A stretch of DNA of 63,383 nt from Mitsuokella sp. oral taxon 131 str. W9106 (GCF_000469545.1 NZ_KI273066.1:5859-69241), one strand, 5' to 3'; counted from the first letter of the stretch, positions 9,151 to 18,459 are shown. Made by a program: numbers and translations. The notes: generated from the sequence alone by a model not told the origin.

Positions 9151-11802
9151 TTACTTCGCGTTTCCCGTTCCGTTTTCGGTCTTGCGGTGCGGACGCGGGC
9201 GGCGGCGCGGGGCAGACTTCGCCTTTTCCATGCGCTCCGCATCTTCGCGACGGCTCTCTCCGCCGTGGTACCCCGGCGGATCGGGCCAAACGGCACTATT
9301 CAGCCCCGTGACCCGGACGCGGTGGTAGTCGCCGCGTTCCCGTGTGCTGACGCCGAGATCGCGGTAGGAGCTGCGCTCCTTGCCGCGCGCCATCCGCATG
9401 AGGTTCTTCTCGCCGCGCGAAAGCTTCCCGCCTTTCTTCCCGCCGCGCCCGGATTTCGATTTCTTCGCCTCCTGCGAGCGATTTTCCTGCGGGAGCTTTT
9501 CGTCCGATGCGCCGCGCTTTTTGCCGCCGCCGCGATGCCTGCGCTTTGGGTTGCCGCCTGCAGCTTCCTTCTTTTTGCTGTTTCCGTCCCCGGTGTCCAG
9601 GCTGCTCTTTCCGCCTTTGCGCCCGCCGCGCACGGCGTTCTTCATCGCCGTCGGGTCGTAGGCGCCGTTGTCTTTGAGCACGAAGTCGAGGCTGCGCTCC
9701 TCGACGTTTGCGCGGACGAGCAGGATCTGCACGGGATCGCCGAGACGGTACTGCGCATTCGTGCGCTCGCCGACCATCGCATAGAGGTCTTCGCGATACT
9801 CGTAGAAGTCGTTGACCATCGTCGAGACGTGCACGAGCCCTTCCACGCCGTTGTCGAGCTCGACGAAGATGCCAAACTGCGTGACGCCGCTGATGATGCC
9901 GTCGAATTCCTCGCCGACGAACTGCGCCATGTACTCGATCTTCTTCATATCCGTCGTCTCGCGCTCGGCTTCGGTCGCAAGGCGCTCACGCGCCGAGGAA
10001 TGTTCGGCGATCTCAGGCAGCAGCACGCGAAGCTGCTCTGCGCGAGCCGCTGGGATCTTGCCGCCCGCTTCTGCCGCCTCGCGCAAAAGGCGATGGACCA
10101 TGAGGTCCGGGTACCGGCGGATCGGCGAGGTAAAGTGCGTGTAGTAACGCGCGGCGAGGCCGAAATGGCCGAGGCTCATCTCGCTGTAGCGCGCCTGCTG
10201 CATCGAGCGCAGTGCAACGGCGCTGATGATGCGTTCTTCGGGTCTTCCCGACACCTTTTCCAGCACCTTCCGTACGTCCATCGGCTCAATTTCGCCGCTC
10301 TCGCTCTGGTGCACGAAAAGCCCGAACGTCGAGAGGAGGCTGTTGAGGCGTTCGATTTTCTCACCTGTCGGCTGCTCGTGGACGCGGTACATAAAGGGCT
10401 GATTGCGCGTATCCATGTGGCGCGCGACCGTCTCATTCGCCGCGAGCATGCACTCCTCGATGATGCTCTCCGCGAGCGTGCCCGCGCGCTTGACGAGCGC
10501 GACGGGATGTCCCTTCTCGTCGAGCTTGACCTTGATCTCCGTGAGGTCAAAATCAATCGAGCCGCGGCGACGGCGCTTGTCCTTGAGTGCGCCGCGCAGA
10601 TCTTTGAGCGTCTCGAGCATCGCGCGGATGTCCTCGTTGTCGCTGCAAAACGGCTCTTCCTTATCGACGAGCACTTTGTTGACGATGTTGTACGTCAGAC
10701 GGCGGTAGACGTGGATGACCGCCGGCACGATCTCGTAGCTCGTGATTTCGCCGTCGGCGCGCACCTCCATCTCGCACGCCATCGCGAGGCGGTCGACGCC
10801 CGCATTGAGGCTGCATATCCCGTTGCTGAGTTCCTTCGGCAGCATCGGAATGACGCGGTCGACGAGGTAGACGCTCGTGCCGCGCGCGCGCGCCTCGCGG
10901 TCAAGCGGCTGGTTCTCGCGCACGTACCAGCTCACGTCGGCGATGTAGACGCCGAGGAAGAAGCTGCCGTCCGCATGGCGCTTCGCGTAGACGCCGTCAT
11001 CGAGATCCTTCGAGTCGTCGCCGTCGACGGTGACGATGGGAAAGTCCCGCCGATCGCGGCGCCCGCGGTACTCCTCCGGCGATGGCTCTTTTTCGCAGGC
11101 GTCCGCTGCCTGCTGCACGTCTTCGGGGAACGACTCCGAGAGGTCGTACTGTCGCATGACGGAGAGCACGTCGACACCGGGATCGCCGATCTTGCCGAGC
11201 ACTTCGATGACGCGGCCTTCCGCGTTGCGGCGGCGGTCGGGCCACTTCGTGATGGCGACGACGACCTTGCTGCCCGTCTTGGCGCCGTGCGCTTCTTTCT
11301 TCGGCACGAAGACGTCCTGCGTGAGCTTCGTATTGTCAGGCGTCACGAAGCCGAACGTCTTGCTGCTCTCGAACGTGCCGACGATCTTCTCATTGGCACG
11401 CTTGAGGATGCGGATGATCTCGCCCTCGCGCGAGCGTCCCTCCTCCTCTGCCGCATGGACGCGCGCGACGACGCGGTCGCCGTGCATCGCCGTCGCCAGA
11501 TCCGAAGCAGGCACGAATACGTCCGTCTCTTCCTCCGACTCGCGCACGTCGGGAACGATGAACCCGAATCCCTTCGCCGTCATCGAGAGCTTGCCGACGA
11601 CGAGGTGCATGCGGCTCGGCACGCCGTAGAGGTCGCTGCGGTTCTTGATGATCGCGCCGTCGGCTTCGAGTGCCTCAAGCGCCGTGCCGAAGCCGACGAG
11701 GTCTTCCCCTTCCAAGTGCATTTCCTCCGCGAGATCTTCCGCGAGGAGCGGGCGATACGCTTCCTCATGCATATACGCCAAAATCCGTTCTTTTAAGTCC
11801 AT
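9151..11802 (-). CDS. rnr: Ribonuclease R
   Basis: An 883-residue 3'-5' exoribonuclease of the RNB family. From the N-terminus: a winged-helix/cold-shock region (1-210), the RNB catalytic domain (about 250-575) with the acidic cluster DGDDSKDLDDG at 260-270, an S1 domain (about 640-720), and a ~160-residue Lys/Arg/Gly-rich tail that is longer and more basic than usual and probably binds RNA. It degrades structured RNA and cooperates with SmpB/tmRNA, encoded next. Start: ATG at 11802 is preceded by TTGGAG; an in-frame extension to 11841 lacks a ribosome site. Confidence 0.96.
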   Translation of the reverse strand: MDLKERILAYMHEEAYRPLLAEDLAEEMHLEGEDLVGFGTALEALEADGAIIKNRSDLYGVPSRMHLVVGKLSMTAKGFGFIVPDVRESEEETDVFVPASDLATAMHGDRVVARVHAAEEEGRSREGEIIRILKRANEKIVGTFESSKTFGFVTPDNTKLTQDVFVPKKEAHGAKTGSKVVVAITKWPDRRRNAEGRVIEVLGKIGDPGVDVLSVMRQYDLSESFPEDVQQAADACEKEPSPEEYRGRRDRRDFPIVTVDGDDSKDLDDGVYAKRHADGSFFLGVYIADVSWYVRENQPLDREARARGTSVYLVDRVIPMLPKELSNGICSLNAGVDRLAMACEMEVRADGEITSYEIVPAVIHVYRRLTYNIVNKVLVDKEEPFCSDNEDIRAMLETLKDLRGALKDKRRRRGSIDFDLTEIKVKLDEKGHPVALVKRAGTLAESIIEECMLAANETVARHMDTRNQPFMYRVHEQPTGEKIERLNSLLSTFGLFVHQSESGEIEPMDVRKVLEKVSGRPEERIISAVALRSMQQARYSEMSLGHFGLAARYYTHFTSPIRRYPDLMVHRLLREAAEAGGKIPAARAEQLRVLLPEIAEHSSARERLATEAERETTDMKKIEYMAQFVGEEFDGIISGVTQFGIFVELDNGVEGLVHVSTMVNDFYEYREDLYAMVGERTNAQYRLGDPVQILLVRANVEERSLDFVLKDNGAYDPTAMKNAVRGGRKGGKSSLDTGDGNSKKKEAAGGNPKRRHRGGGKKRGASDEKLPQENRSQEAKKSKSGRGGKKGGKLSRGEKNLMRMARGKERSSYRDLGVSTRERGDYHRVRVTGLNSAVWPDPPGYHGGESRREDAERMEKAKSAPRRRPRPHRKTENGTGNAK

Positions 11803-11844
11803 GTCATTCTCCAAATTCAAGCAAAGGAAGCACGGATCCATTCC

Positions 11845-11871
11845 GATGCGCCATCCTGACGCATCTTTTTT
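11845..11871 (+). terminator. Terminator-like hairpin facing right, antisense to the rnr 5' region
   Basis: GATGCG, a 9-base loop, CGCATC and TTTTTT read as an intrinsic terminator on the plus strand, although no plus-strand gene is seen nearby. It may stop antisense transcription, or it may be chance. Confidence 0.35.
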
Positions 11872-12010
11872 CCCGCGCTTCGGCGGAACATCCGCCGCAG
11901 AGCGCCGCGCTGCGTCTAGGTTTCCACCTCGTTCGGACGAAACCGCTGCGCCAATCGGACGAACTTTATTTTATCCGCGTCATCCGCGATTCCTAACATT
12001 GCAAGTCCGT

Positions 12011-12757
12011 TTATTTCATCGTGTGATCCAAGAATGCCGCTGCCTGTTCAAATACGAGATCCCGCTCCCCATTCATCGGGAGCAGGTGCCCGGAACGATG
12101 CAGCCAAAAGACCGACTTTTCTGCGCTCCCGATATGGTCGCGAATGTAGAGCGCGCTGCCCGCATCTGCGGTCCGGTCATGGATCCCATGCAGGATGAGC
12201 GCGGGGACGGTCACGGCAGGGAGAGCCGCCTTCGCGCGCGCCAATACGCCGAGCATTTCGTGCACGGAGACGAGCGGCATGCGCCGATACGTTTGGTTTG
12301 CCGCCTCCGGCACGCCTTTCAGTTTCCGCCTCGCCTTCGGCACATAGCGTCCGATGCACGCCGCGCGCGGCGGCAGCTCCCCGATGCGCTGCTCCGCCGC
12401 GATGTAGATCGGCGCCGCCATCGAGATGACGCTCGTGACGCGTTTCTCTGCTGCGAGCAAAAGCGCGAGCAAGCCCCCCATCGAATGGCCGCAGACGGCG
12501 ATGCGGCCGCACGCCCCCGACAGCAGCGCGTAGCCGTCGCGCACGGAGTCGAGCCAGTCCTCTCCCGTCGTGCAGGCGAGATCCTCTGCCCGTGTCGCAT
12601 GTCCCGCGAGGCGCACGCCAAGGACGCTATAGCCGCGCGCATTCAAATCGCGGCCCATAAGCAAAAGCTCCGCCGGAAGCCCCGTAAAGCCGTGCACGAG
12701 CAAGACACCCCGCTTGCCGCCGGGCATGAAAAACGGCTCTGCTCCCGCTAGGATCAT
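12011..12757 (-). CDS. Alpha/beta-hydrolase, carboxylesterase (Est30-like)
   Basis: A 248-residue alpha/beta hydrolase. HGFTG (22-26) supplies the oxyanion hole. The nucleophile elbow is GHSMGG (Ser92). An Asp in HGIHDRTAD and a His in RSGHLLPMN complete a likely catalytic triad. The family hydrolyses short to medium acyl esters in the cytoplasm; the physiological substrate is not known. It lies between secG and rnr, the usual Firmicutes arrangement. GAGGAGG lies 6 bases before the ATG at 12757, which is preferred over the longer frame to 12787. Confidence 0.88.
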   Translation of the reverse strand: MILAGAEPFFMPGGKRGVLLVHGFTGLPAELLLMGRDLNARGYSVLGVRLAGHATRAEDLACTTGEDWLDSVRDGYALLSGACGRIAVCGHSMGGLLALLLAAEKRVTSVISMAAPIYIAAEQRIGELPPRAACIGRYVPKARRKLKGVPEAANQTYRRMPLVSVHEMLGVLARAKAALPAVTVPALILHGIHDRTADAGSALYIRDHIGSAEKSVFWLHRSGHLLPMNGERDLVFEQAAAFLDHTMK

Positions 12758-12911
12758 GGGGCATCCTCCTCTTTCCACCTGGCACAATGTGCTTTTCCAC
12801 TTCTTGGCGCATGCTTCTCGCGCGATTCCCCGCCGTGTCTTTCTGCACGAAAACGCACCCCCGCCAAGAAAACCTCCCGATTTTCCAAAAGCAGGGGCAC
12901 CGGCGCGCCGA

Positions 12912-13139
12912 TCAGTTCGTCATGCGTGCAATGATCACGGTGATGAGCGCGAAGAGCACCGCGAGCACGACCGTCACGCGCGCGAGCAGCGCATCCATGC
13001 CACGTGCCTTGCTCGAAAAAACGGTATCCGCATCGCCGCCCATGCCGCCCATGCCGGCTGACTTCGCTTCTTGTCCAAGCACGGACGCAATGAGCCCGAT
13101 GCAGACGATCGCGTCAAGAACCATCAAAACGGTAAGCAT
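12912..13139 (-). CDS. secG: Preprotein translocase subunit SecG
   Basis: A 75-residue membrane protein with two hydrophobic segments (about 1-22 and 50-71) joined by a Gly/Met-rich loop, the typical SecG layout. It supports SecYEG during protein export across the inner membrane. It is the first gene of the secG-esterase-rnr-smpB cluster. GGAGG lies 11 bases before the ATG at 13139. Confidence 0.92.
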   Translation of the reverse strand: MLTVLMVLDAIVCIGLIASVLGQEAKSAGMGGMGGDADTVFSSKARGMDALLARVTVVLAVLFALITVIIARMTN

Positions 13140-13184
13140 CTATGATTTATCCTCCAGTCGCTGTATCGCTACGTATTCTAGTCT

Positions 13185-13214
13185 ATCATACCATAGGTTT
13201 CGCGCCATTGACAA
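13185..13214 (-). promoter_or_regulatory. Promoter of the secG cluster
   Basis: TTGTCA (13209-13214), 18 bp, TATGAT (13185-13190) on the minus strand; TGG just before the -10 makes it an extended -10 element. Confidence 0.6.
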
Positions 13215-13224
13215 GAAATCTTCT

Positions 13225-13276
13225 CCCAAACGAACAAACGGAGCGAAATCGCTCGCACCGCACGCGAGCTTCCGTT
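13225..13276 (-). terminator. Terminator of the penicillin-binding protein gene
   Basis: AACGGAAGC (13268-13276) pairs with GCTCCGTTT (13236-13244) in a long GC-rich hairpin on the minus strand, followed by TGTTCGTTTG. It overlaps the stop codon. Confidence 0.6.
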
Positions 13277-15258
13277 CATTCGGAATGGAAGAAGACCGTC
13301 ACGCGCCGCCCGTTTTCGACGAGCGTATTCGGTGCGATCGACTGCCCTGCCGCAACGCCGGAGCCTTCGCTCTCAAAGGTGATGCCGCGCTCCGCCGCAA
13401 GGCGCGCCGCCTCCCGCAGGCTCTTGCCCGTAAAGTCCGGCACGACGGCTTCGCCTTCTGGAACTTCCCCCGCAAACTTCGGCTTTGGCTCCGCCTTTTT
13501 CCCCGTTGCGTCCATCCCCGCAAACGGATCGCTCGACGGCTCGATGTGGAGGTGGCGGAAGAGTTGGGCGAAGATGCGCCCCGCGACGGGGGCTGCGATC
13601 TGCCCGCCGTAGAAGTCGCCGAGGCTCGGATCGTCGATCATCACGAGAACCGTGATGCGCGGATCCTCGACGGGTGCAAAGCCGCAGAACGAGGCGATGT
13701 AGTGCCCGTCCATGTAGCCCGCGCCATTCTCGCGAATCTTCTGCGCCGTGCCCGTCTTGCCGGCGATGCGGTAGCCCTTGACCGCCGCCTTCTTCCCGCC
13801 GCCCGAAGCGACGACCTGCTCCAGCAGGCCGATGAGCGTCTTGTCCGTCGCCGACTCAAGCACGCGGCGCACTTCCTTCGGGCCGCGCTCCTCGTAGACG
13901 GAGCCGTCGACATTCGTGATCTTGCGCACGATATGCGGCTGCAAAAGCACGCCGTCGTTCGCGATCGCCGAGACGGCGGTGACGAGCTGCAGCGGCGTCA
14001 CCGCAATGCTCTGTCCGATCGCCATCGTCGCCATATCGGAATCGCGCATGGCATGGGGATCGAACAGGATGCCCTGCTCCTCGCCGGGGAGGTCGATGCC
14101 CGTCCGCTCGCCGAAGCCGAATTTTTTCGCATAATCCGTGAGGCGCTCGGCGCCGAGGCGAAGACCGACCTGTGCAAATCCCGTGTTGAGCGAGTTCTTG
14201 ACGACGTCCGTAAACGTGACCGTGCCGAAGCTCTCGCCGTTCCAGTTTTGGATGCGGCGCCCCGACACCATGACGTAGCCGGGGTCGACAAAGACCTGAT
14301 TCGGCGAGACGACCTTCTCCTGAAGCGCCGCGCCTGCGACGATGGATTTGAACGTCGAGCCGGGTTCGTAGATGAACGAGGTGCTGCGATTTTTCCAAAC
14401 CTCCGGGCGGTAGTCCCAGAATTTGTTCGGATTGTACGAGGGACGCGATGCCATCGCGAGTACCTCGCCCGTCTTCGGATCCATGACGATGCAGGTGATG
14501 GCCTTGGGGCGCGTCTCGACGACGGTGCGGTCCAGCTCCTGTTCGACGATGAACTGCACGGCGCTGTCGAGCGTGAGCTCGACGCTCTTGCAGTACTCGC
14601 CTTGGTAGTGGCGCCGGCTTTCAAAGATCGAGTCGAGGATCGGACGGCTGCGGCGGTCCGTCGTGATGTAGGCTTCCTTGACCTCGCCCTTCAGCAGTCC
14701 GTCGAGGGCCTGCTCGACGCCGTCCAGGCCCTTGTCATCCGTACCGACGAAGCCGAGCACGTTTGCCGCGAGAACGTCGTTCGGGTAGTAGCGCTTCGCC
14801 TCATCGCGGAATCCGAGACAATCCGCATAGCCCTTTTCGCGGATGACCTGGCGCACCGCCTCGTACTCATCGTGCTCAAGACGTCGCTTGACCCAGACGA
14901 ACCCGCCGCCGACGGCGATGTCCTTCTGGATCTCCTCCGGCGTCATGCCGAGCGGCGGCGCGATGTCGGCGGCGACTGCGTCCGCATCCTGGACGTGCGC
15001 GGGATCGACGTAGAGCGACTTCGTCATCGTCGAAACGGCGAGCTCGCGCCCGCTGCGGTCGGTGATCGTGCCGCGCAGCGACTGGATCGCGAATTCTTCG
15101 CCGACCTGGTTTCGCATGCGCTCGCCGAGCGCGTCGCCCTGCACGATCTGCAGCCACCCGTAGCGGAGGGCCACGAGCAGGAAAAGGCCGGTCAGCGCGA
15201 TCACCGCATAGCCGATATTGCGCTGCACACGGCGCCGCGCCGTCCTTTTTTTCATCAT
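13276..15258 (-). CDS. Class B penicillin-binding protein (SpoVD/FtsI type) with PASTA domain
   Basis: A 660-residue transpeptidase. A membrane anchor occupies about 13-38, followed by the PBP dimerisation domain with RGTITDRSG (62-70). The transpeptidase domain has active-site STFK (Ser301), SLN (356-358) and KTGT (501-504). A single C-terminal PASTA domain occupies about 595-660. Such enzymes cross-link septal or spore peptidoglycan outside the inner membrane. Which of FtsI or SpoVD this is cannot be told from sequence alone; no other division gene is adjacent. Start: ATG at 15258 lies 7 bases after GGAGG; a second in-frame ATG follows immediately. Confidence 0.93.
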   Translation of the reverse strand: MMKKRTARRRVQRNIGYAVIALTGLFLLVALRYGWLQIVQGDALGERMRNQVGEEFAIQSLRGTITDRSGRELAVSTMTKSLYVDPAHVQDADAVAADIAPPLGMTPEEIQKDIAVGGGFVWVKRRLEHDEYEAVRQVIREKGYADCLGFRDEAKRYYPNDVLAANVLGFVGTDDKGLDGVEQALDGLLKGEVKEAYITTDRRSRPILDSIFESRRHYQGEYCKSVELTLDSAVQFIVEQELDRTVVETRPKAITCIVMDPKTGEVLAMASRPSYNPNKFWDYRPEVWKNRSTSFIYEPGSTFKSIVAGAALQEKVVSPNQVFVDPGYVMVSGRRIQNWNGESFGTVTFTDVVKNSLNTGFAQVGLRLGAERLTDYAKKFGFGERTGIDLPGEEQGILFDPHAMRDSDMATMAIGQSIAVTPLQLVTAVSAIANDGVLLQPHIVRKITNVDGSVYEERGPKEVRRVLESATDKTLIGLLEQVVASGGGKKAAVKGYRIAGKTGTAQKIRENGAGYMDGHYIASFCGFAPVEDPRITVLVMIDDPSLGDFYGGQIAAPVAGRIFAQLFRHLHIEPSSDPFAGMDATGKKAEPKPKFAGEVPEGEAVVPDFTGKSLREAARLAAERGITFESEGSGVAAGQSIAPNTLVENGRRVTVFFHSE

Positions 15259-15341
15259 GCCCATCCCTCCTTTCCGCTTGTCCGCTTGCCGATCTTTCCT
15301 ATTATAACAAAAATATTTCTGCTTCGCATTACATGGCACAA

Positions 15342-15380
15342 GAAAAAAAGCTCCCAGCATGCAAGCTGAGAGCTTTTTCT
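15342..15380. terminator. Intrinsic terminator after rlmH, symmetric
   Basis: AAAAAGCTC-x-CAGC and GCTG-x-GAGCTTTTT form a hairpin with a six-base loop and A/T tails on both sides. It ends transcription of rlmH on the minus strand and could work in either direction. Confidence 0.85.
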
Positions 15381-15859
15381 TACCAATGGTATTTCTCGCC
15401 GCGGCTGATCTTGAATGCGCGGTATATCTGCTCGACGAGCAGCAGGCGCACCATCTGATGCGTGAACGTCATGCGCGAGAAGGAGAGGCGGAAGTCAGCG
15501 GCTCGGCGCACGGCGTCGGAAATCCCGAACGCGCTGCCGATGAGAAACGTCACGCGGCTTCTGCCCGCGAGTGCGAGCGCATCCAGTTTTTCCGCGAGCG
15601 CCTCGGACGCCATTTCCTCTCCGAAGACGTCGAGCACGACGAGGCAGCTTCCCTCCGGCACGAGGCGCAGGAGCTTCTCGCCCTCGCGCGCGAGCACCTG
15701 CGCCTTTTCGGCGGGCGTGGGCGCATCCGGCATCTTTTCTTCGCGCACTTCGCGAATCTCCACGTCAGCGAAGGGTGCGAGGCGCTTCATAAACACGGCG
15801 ATGCCCTCTTCGAGGTAGCGTTCCTTGATCCTGCCTGCACATACGATCGTGATCCTCAC
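15380..15859 (-). CDS. rlmH: 23S rRNA (pseudouridine-1915-N3)-methyltransferase RlmH
   Basis: A 159-residue SPOUT-class methyltransferase. It has the N-terminal phrase ITIVCAGRIKERY, the knot-forming SAM site FLIGSAFG, and the conserved C-terminus RLLLVEQIYRAFKI..EKYHW. It methylates the pseudouridine in helix 69 of 23S rRNA on the assembled ribosome. It starts 3 bases after the protease gene stop (15863), so the two are probably cotranscribed. Confidence 0.96.
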   Translation of the reverse strand: MRITIVCAGRIKERYLEEGIAVFMKRLAPFADVEIREVREEKMPDAPTPAEKAQVLAREGEKLLRLVPEGSCLVVLDVFGEEMASEALAEKLDALALAGRSRVTFLIGSAFGISDAVRRAADFRLSFSRMTFTHQMVRLLLVEQIYRAFKISRGEKYHW

Positions 15860-15862
15860 GGC

Positions 15863-16996
15863 TCAGCGCTCGTCCCGCGGGATCTCATCGAGCGTGATGC
15901 CCACAGTCTTTTGGCTGCCGTTTCGGTCGATGACGACGTCGACGGTATCGCCGACCTTGTGCTCGCCGACCTTCGCGCGGAGGTCGCTGACGCTGTTGAC
16001 CTCTGCGCCGTCAATCTTCAGGATGATGTCGCCGCGCGACAGCCCTGCCTTGGCCGACGGGCCGCCCGCCGTGATCTGGAAGACGTATACGCCTTTGTCG
16101 ATGTTGAGCTGGTAGCCGTAGCGCGCCGCCGTCTGCGGGTCGAACACCGAGACGCCGAGGTATGGGCGCGCGACGTAGCCCTTGTCCATGAGCTCGCTTA
16201 TGATCTCCTGAACCGTGTTGATCGGGATCGAAAAGCCCATTCCCTCGACCCCGCTCGCCGCGACTTTCGCGCTGTTGATGCCGATGACTTCGCCGTCGGC
16301 ATTGACGAGCGCGCCGCCCGAATTGCCGGGGCTGATCGCCGCGTCCGTCTGCAGGAGCTTCACGCGGCGGTCGCTGATGTCAAGCGTGCGGTTGAGCGCG
16401 CTGATGACGCCTGCCGTCACGCTGCCCTGGAACTCCAGCCCCATCGGGTTGCCGATCGCGATCGCAGGCTCGCCGACGACGATCTGGTCCGAGTCGCCGA
16501 ACTTCGCCGTCGGAAGGTCATGCGCATCGACTTTGACGACGGCGAGATCGGTGACCTCGTCGGCGCCGACGACCTTGCCCTTCAGGCTGCGCCCGTCCGC
16601 AAGCGAGACGATGATCTCCTTCGCGCCGCTCACGACGTGGTTGTTCGTGACGATGTAGCCGTCGCTCTTGAAGATGACGCCGGAGCCGACGCCCTCCGTC
16701 TCGACGGGGTTGTTGAACCAGTCGCGCGCGACCGCCTTATTCGTGATGCCGACGACGGTCGGCCCGACTGCCTGCGCCGCGCGGACGACCGGCGTATTCC
16801 TTGCGGCAGAGAGCTTTTCGGTCGCCTGCTGGGCCTGTGCGGCGGGAGTGCTTGCCGCTCCGCTGCCCGAATTCGTGCCAGCCGTGCTTGCCGAACAGCC
16901 CGAAAAAACGATTGCGGAAAAGGCAAAGACGAGCGCAGCAAGGATTTTCACGCGCTTCTTTGTGCTGACCTTATGATAAGAATGGATGGTGTGCAT
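15863..16996 (-). CDS. HtrA/DegP-type serine protease with PDZ domain
   Basis: A 377-residue trypsin-like protease. Residues 1-33 are an export signal or anchor ending in VFSGC, which resembles a lipobox although Phe at -3 is unusual. A low-complexity Ser/Ala/Gln linker follows (about 36-62). The catalytic triad is His120 (TNNHVV), Asp150 (TDLAVV) and Ser226 (GNSGG). One PDZ domain lies at about 265-370. It should act in the periplasm on misfolded envelope proteins. GGAGGG lies before the ATG at 16996, which is chosen over an upstream in-frame start without a ribosome site. The WalJ-like gene 47 bp upstream and the rlmH gene downstream suggest one unit, like the yycJ-htrA-rlmH order of other Firmicutes. 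Confidence 0.93.
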   Translation of the reverse strand: MHTIHSYHKVSTKKRVKILAALVFAFSAIVFSGCSASTAGTNSGSGAASTPAAQAQQATEKLSAARNTPVVRAAQAVGPTVVGITNKAVARDWFNNPVETEGVGSGVIFKSDGYIVTNNHVVSGAKEIIVSLADGRSLKGKVVGADEVTDLAVVKVDAHDLPTAKFGDSDQIVVGEPAIAIGNPMGLEFQGSVTAGVISALNRTLDISDRRVKLLQTDAAISPGNSGGALVNADGEVIGINSAKVAASGVEGMGFSIPINTVQEIISELMDKGYVARPYLGVSVFDPQTAARYGYQLNIDKGVYVFQITAGGPSAKAGLSRGDIILKIDGAEVNSVSDLRAKVGEHKVGDTVDVVIDRNGSQKTVGITLDEIPRDER

Positions 16997-17043
16997 AGGA
17001 AATCCCTCCATAATAATATATGAATAATATATGCGATACAAGA

Positions 17044-17799
17044 CTATGAGATGCGGACCGCTTCATCCTGCGACGCCAGTGTGAGCGGGATGCTGACGCC
17101 CTGTCGGTGCAGGACGTCCCCGACGGTCTCCTGCACGAGCGCGGGGCGGTTGTTCTCCTTGGAGAGGTGTGCGAGGACGACGCGCTTCGGGCGTTTCCGC
17201 ATGCGCACGAGCGCCCACGCCGCGTCCGCGTTCGCGAGATGGCCGCGGTTCGAGAGGATGCGCCGCTTCAACGGCCAAGGGTACGAGCCACACTTTAGCA
17301 TCTGCGTGTCGTGGTTCGCCTCGAGGACGAGCATATCGGCGCCCTCAATGGCGGACTGAACCTCCTGCGTCACGAATCCGACATCGGTCGCAAGCGCAAA
17401 GCGCTCCGCGCCCGCAATGCGCCAGCCGACAGGATCGGCCGCATCGTGCGGGATCGCAAACGGCGCGATGGAGACGCCCGCGAGTGAAAACGCCTCGGTG
17501 ACGGCGTGAAAGCAATCCTCTGGGAGCATCCCGCCCGCTCCGATCTGCTCAAGCGTCGCCTGCCGCGAAAAGACGGGCAAGCGGTACTGGCGCAGGAGCG
17601 TCCGAAGTCCCGCGACGTGATCGCGGTGCTCATGCGTGAGGAGCACGCCGCTAAGCGAGCGCACATCGACGCCCTCGGCGGCAAGGCCGCTCTTGATGCG
17701 CCGCGCGCTGATGCCCGCGTCGATGAGGATGCGCGCACCGCCCATTTCGACGAAAACAGCGTTTCCCTTGCTTCCGCTCGCGAGCACGACAACCTGCAT
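17044..17799 (-). CDS. walJ: WalJ/YycJ-like metallo-beta-lactamase-fold hydrolase
   Basis: A 251-residue MBL-fold protein with the metal motif HEHRDH (56-61) and further ligands in IPHDAAD, TDVG and HLSKEN. WalJ (YycJ) proteins are predicted 5'-3' double-stranded DNA exonucleases linked to the cell-wall WalRK locus in Bacillus. Here the walRK genes are absent but the neighbours are an HtrA protease and rlmH, as in that locus, so the assignment rests on context plus length. The ATG at 17799 lacks a strong ribosome site; GGGGGAGG lies ~10 bases upstream. Confidence 0.85.
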   Translation of the reverse strand: MQVVVLASGSKGNAVFVEMGGARILIDAGISARRIKSGLAAEGVDVRSLSGVLLTHEHRDHVAGLRTLLRQYRLPVFSRQATLEQIGAGGMLPEDCFHAVTEAFSLAGVSIAPFAIPHDAADPVGWRIAGAERFALATDVGFVTQEVQSAIEGADMLVLEANHDTQMLKCGSYPWPLKRRILSNRGHLANADAAWALVRMRKRPKRVVLAHLSKENNRPALVQETVGDVLHRQGVSIPLTLASQDEAVRIS

Positions 17800-17853
17800 C
17801 TGCCTGTTCCTCCCCCGTAAAGCGAGTGCGATTTCCCCTCGCCTCCCCTGCTA

Positions 17854-17881
17854 TCATAAATCCAATATCTGTAAATTCAAT
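17854..17881 (-). promoter_or_regulatory. Promoter of the WalJ-HtrA-RlmH unit
   Basis: TTGAAT (17876-17881), 16 bp, TATGAT (17854-17859) on the minus strand, about 55 bp before the gene start. Confidence 0.55.
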
Positions 17882-17931
17882 GTAATTTTGCCGTAATTTT
17901 CCCGCCATGCAATGCTGCCCATCCCAAAATG

Positions 17932-17966
17932 AAAAAGCAGCGGCTCCAAATGGCTGGGCCACTGTC
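17932..17966 (-). terminator. Terminator of the Fur-family gene
   Basis: CAGTGGC (17959-17965) and GCCGCTG (17939-17945) form a stem on the minus strand, followed by CTTTTTC. Confidence 0.7.
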
Positions 17967-17999
17967 TTTTCGTGCTATGCACGCGCCGAAAAGCGCACG

Positions 18000-18437
18000 T
18001 CAATGCACCGGATTTGCCTTGCGGCATACGGGGCAGCGCCCGAAAAAATAGACCTGGTAGTCCGTCAGGCTGTATCCCGTCTCATTGGCGACCCGCTTCG
18101 TAAACGCTTCCGTCTCCATCGCGGGCACATCGTCGACCCGTCCGCAGACCGTGCAGCGAATGTGCGGGTGGTGGCTCGTGTCCGCATCGTAGCGGAACGA
18201 ATCCTCGCCAAGACTCAGCTCCTGCGCAAGTCCGATCGCACAGAGAATCGACAAGGACTTGTAGACGGTCGCGAGGCTCATCGTCGGATAGAGGGGGCGC
18301 AGCTCCTTAAAGAGCGTCTCCGCATTCGGATGTGCCTTCGTGCGCGCGAGTGCCTGATACACGGCGAGGCGCTGCGGCGTGACCTTGAAGCCCTGTCCTC
18401 GCAGGCGCTCCGCCACCTGCTCCGTCGTCAGCATCAT
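18000..18437 (-). CDS. Fur-family metalloregulator, PerR-like
   Basis: A 145-residue Fur-superfamily repressor. The winged-helix DNA-binding domain occupies about 1-82 (recognition helix within TMSLATVYKSL). The regulatory metal site uses His36, Asp84, His90 and His92, and a structural zinc site has CxxC at 95-98 and 135-138. An Asp at position 84 rather than Glu is the pattern of peroxide-sensing PerR, so PerR is favoured over Fur; this is an inference. It is monocistronic, with a consensus promoter that carries a large inverted repeat and so may be autoregulated. The start at 18437 lies 6 bases after AGGTG; the longer frame to 18473 crosses the promoter region. Confidence 0.88.
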   Translation of the reverse strand: MMLTTEQVAERLRGQGFKVTPQRLAVYQALARTKAHPNAETLFKELRPLYPTMSLATVYKSLSILCAIGLAQELSLGEDSFRYDADTSHHPHIRCTVCGRVDDVPAMETEAFTKRVANETGYSLTDYQVYFFGRCPVCRKANPVH

Positions 18438-18459
18438 AAAATCACCTCGTCTCAGATTA

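Noticed and set aside
8977-11796. 939-residue plus-strand open frame
   Set aside because: Antisense to rnr, no motif, typical shadow composition.
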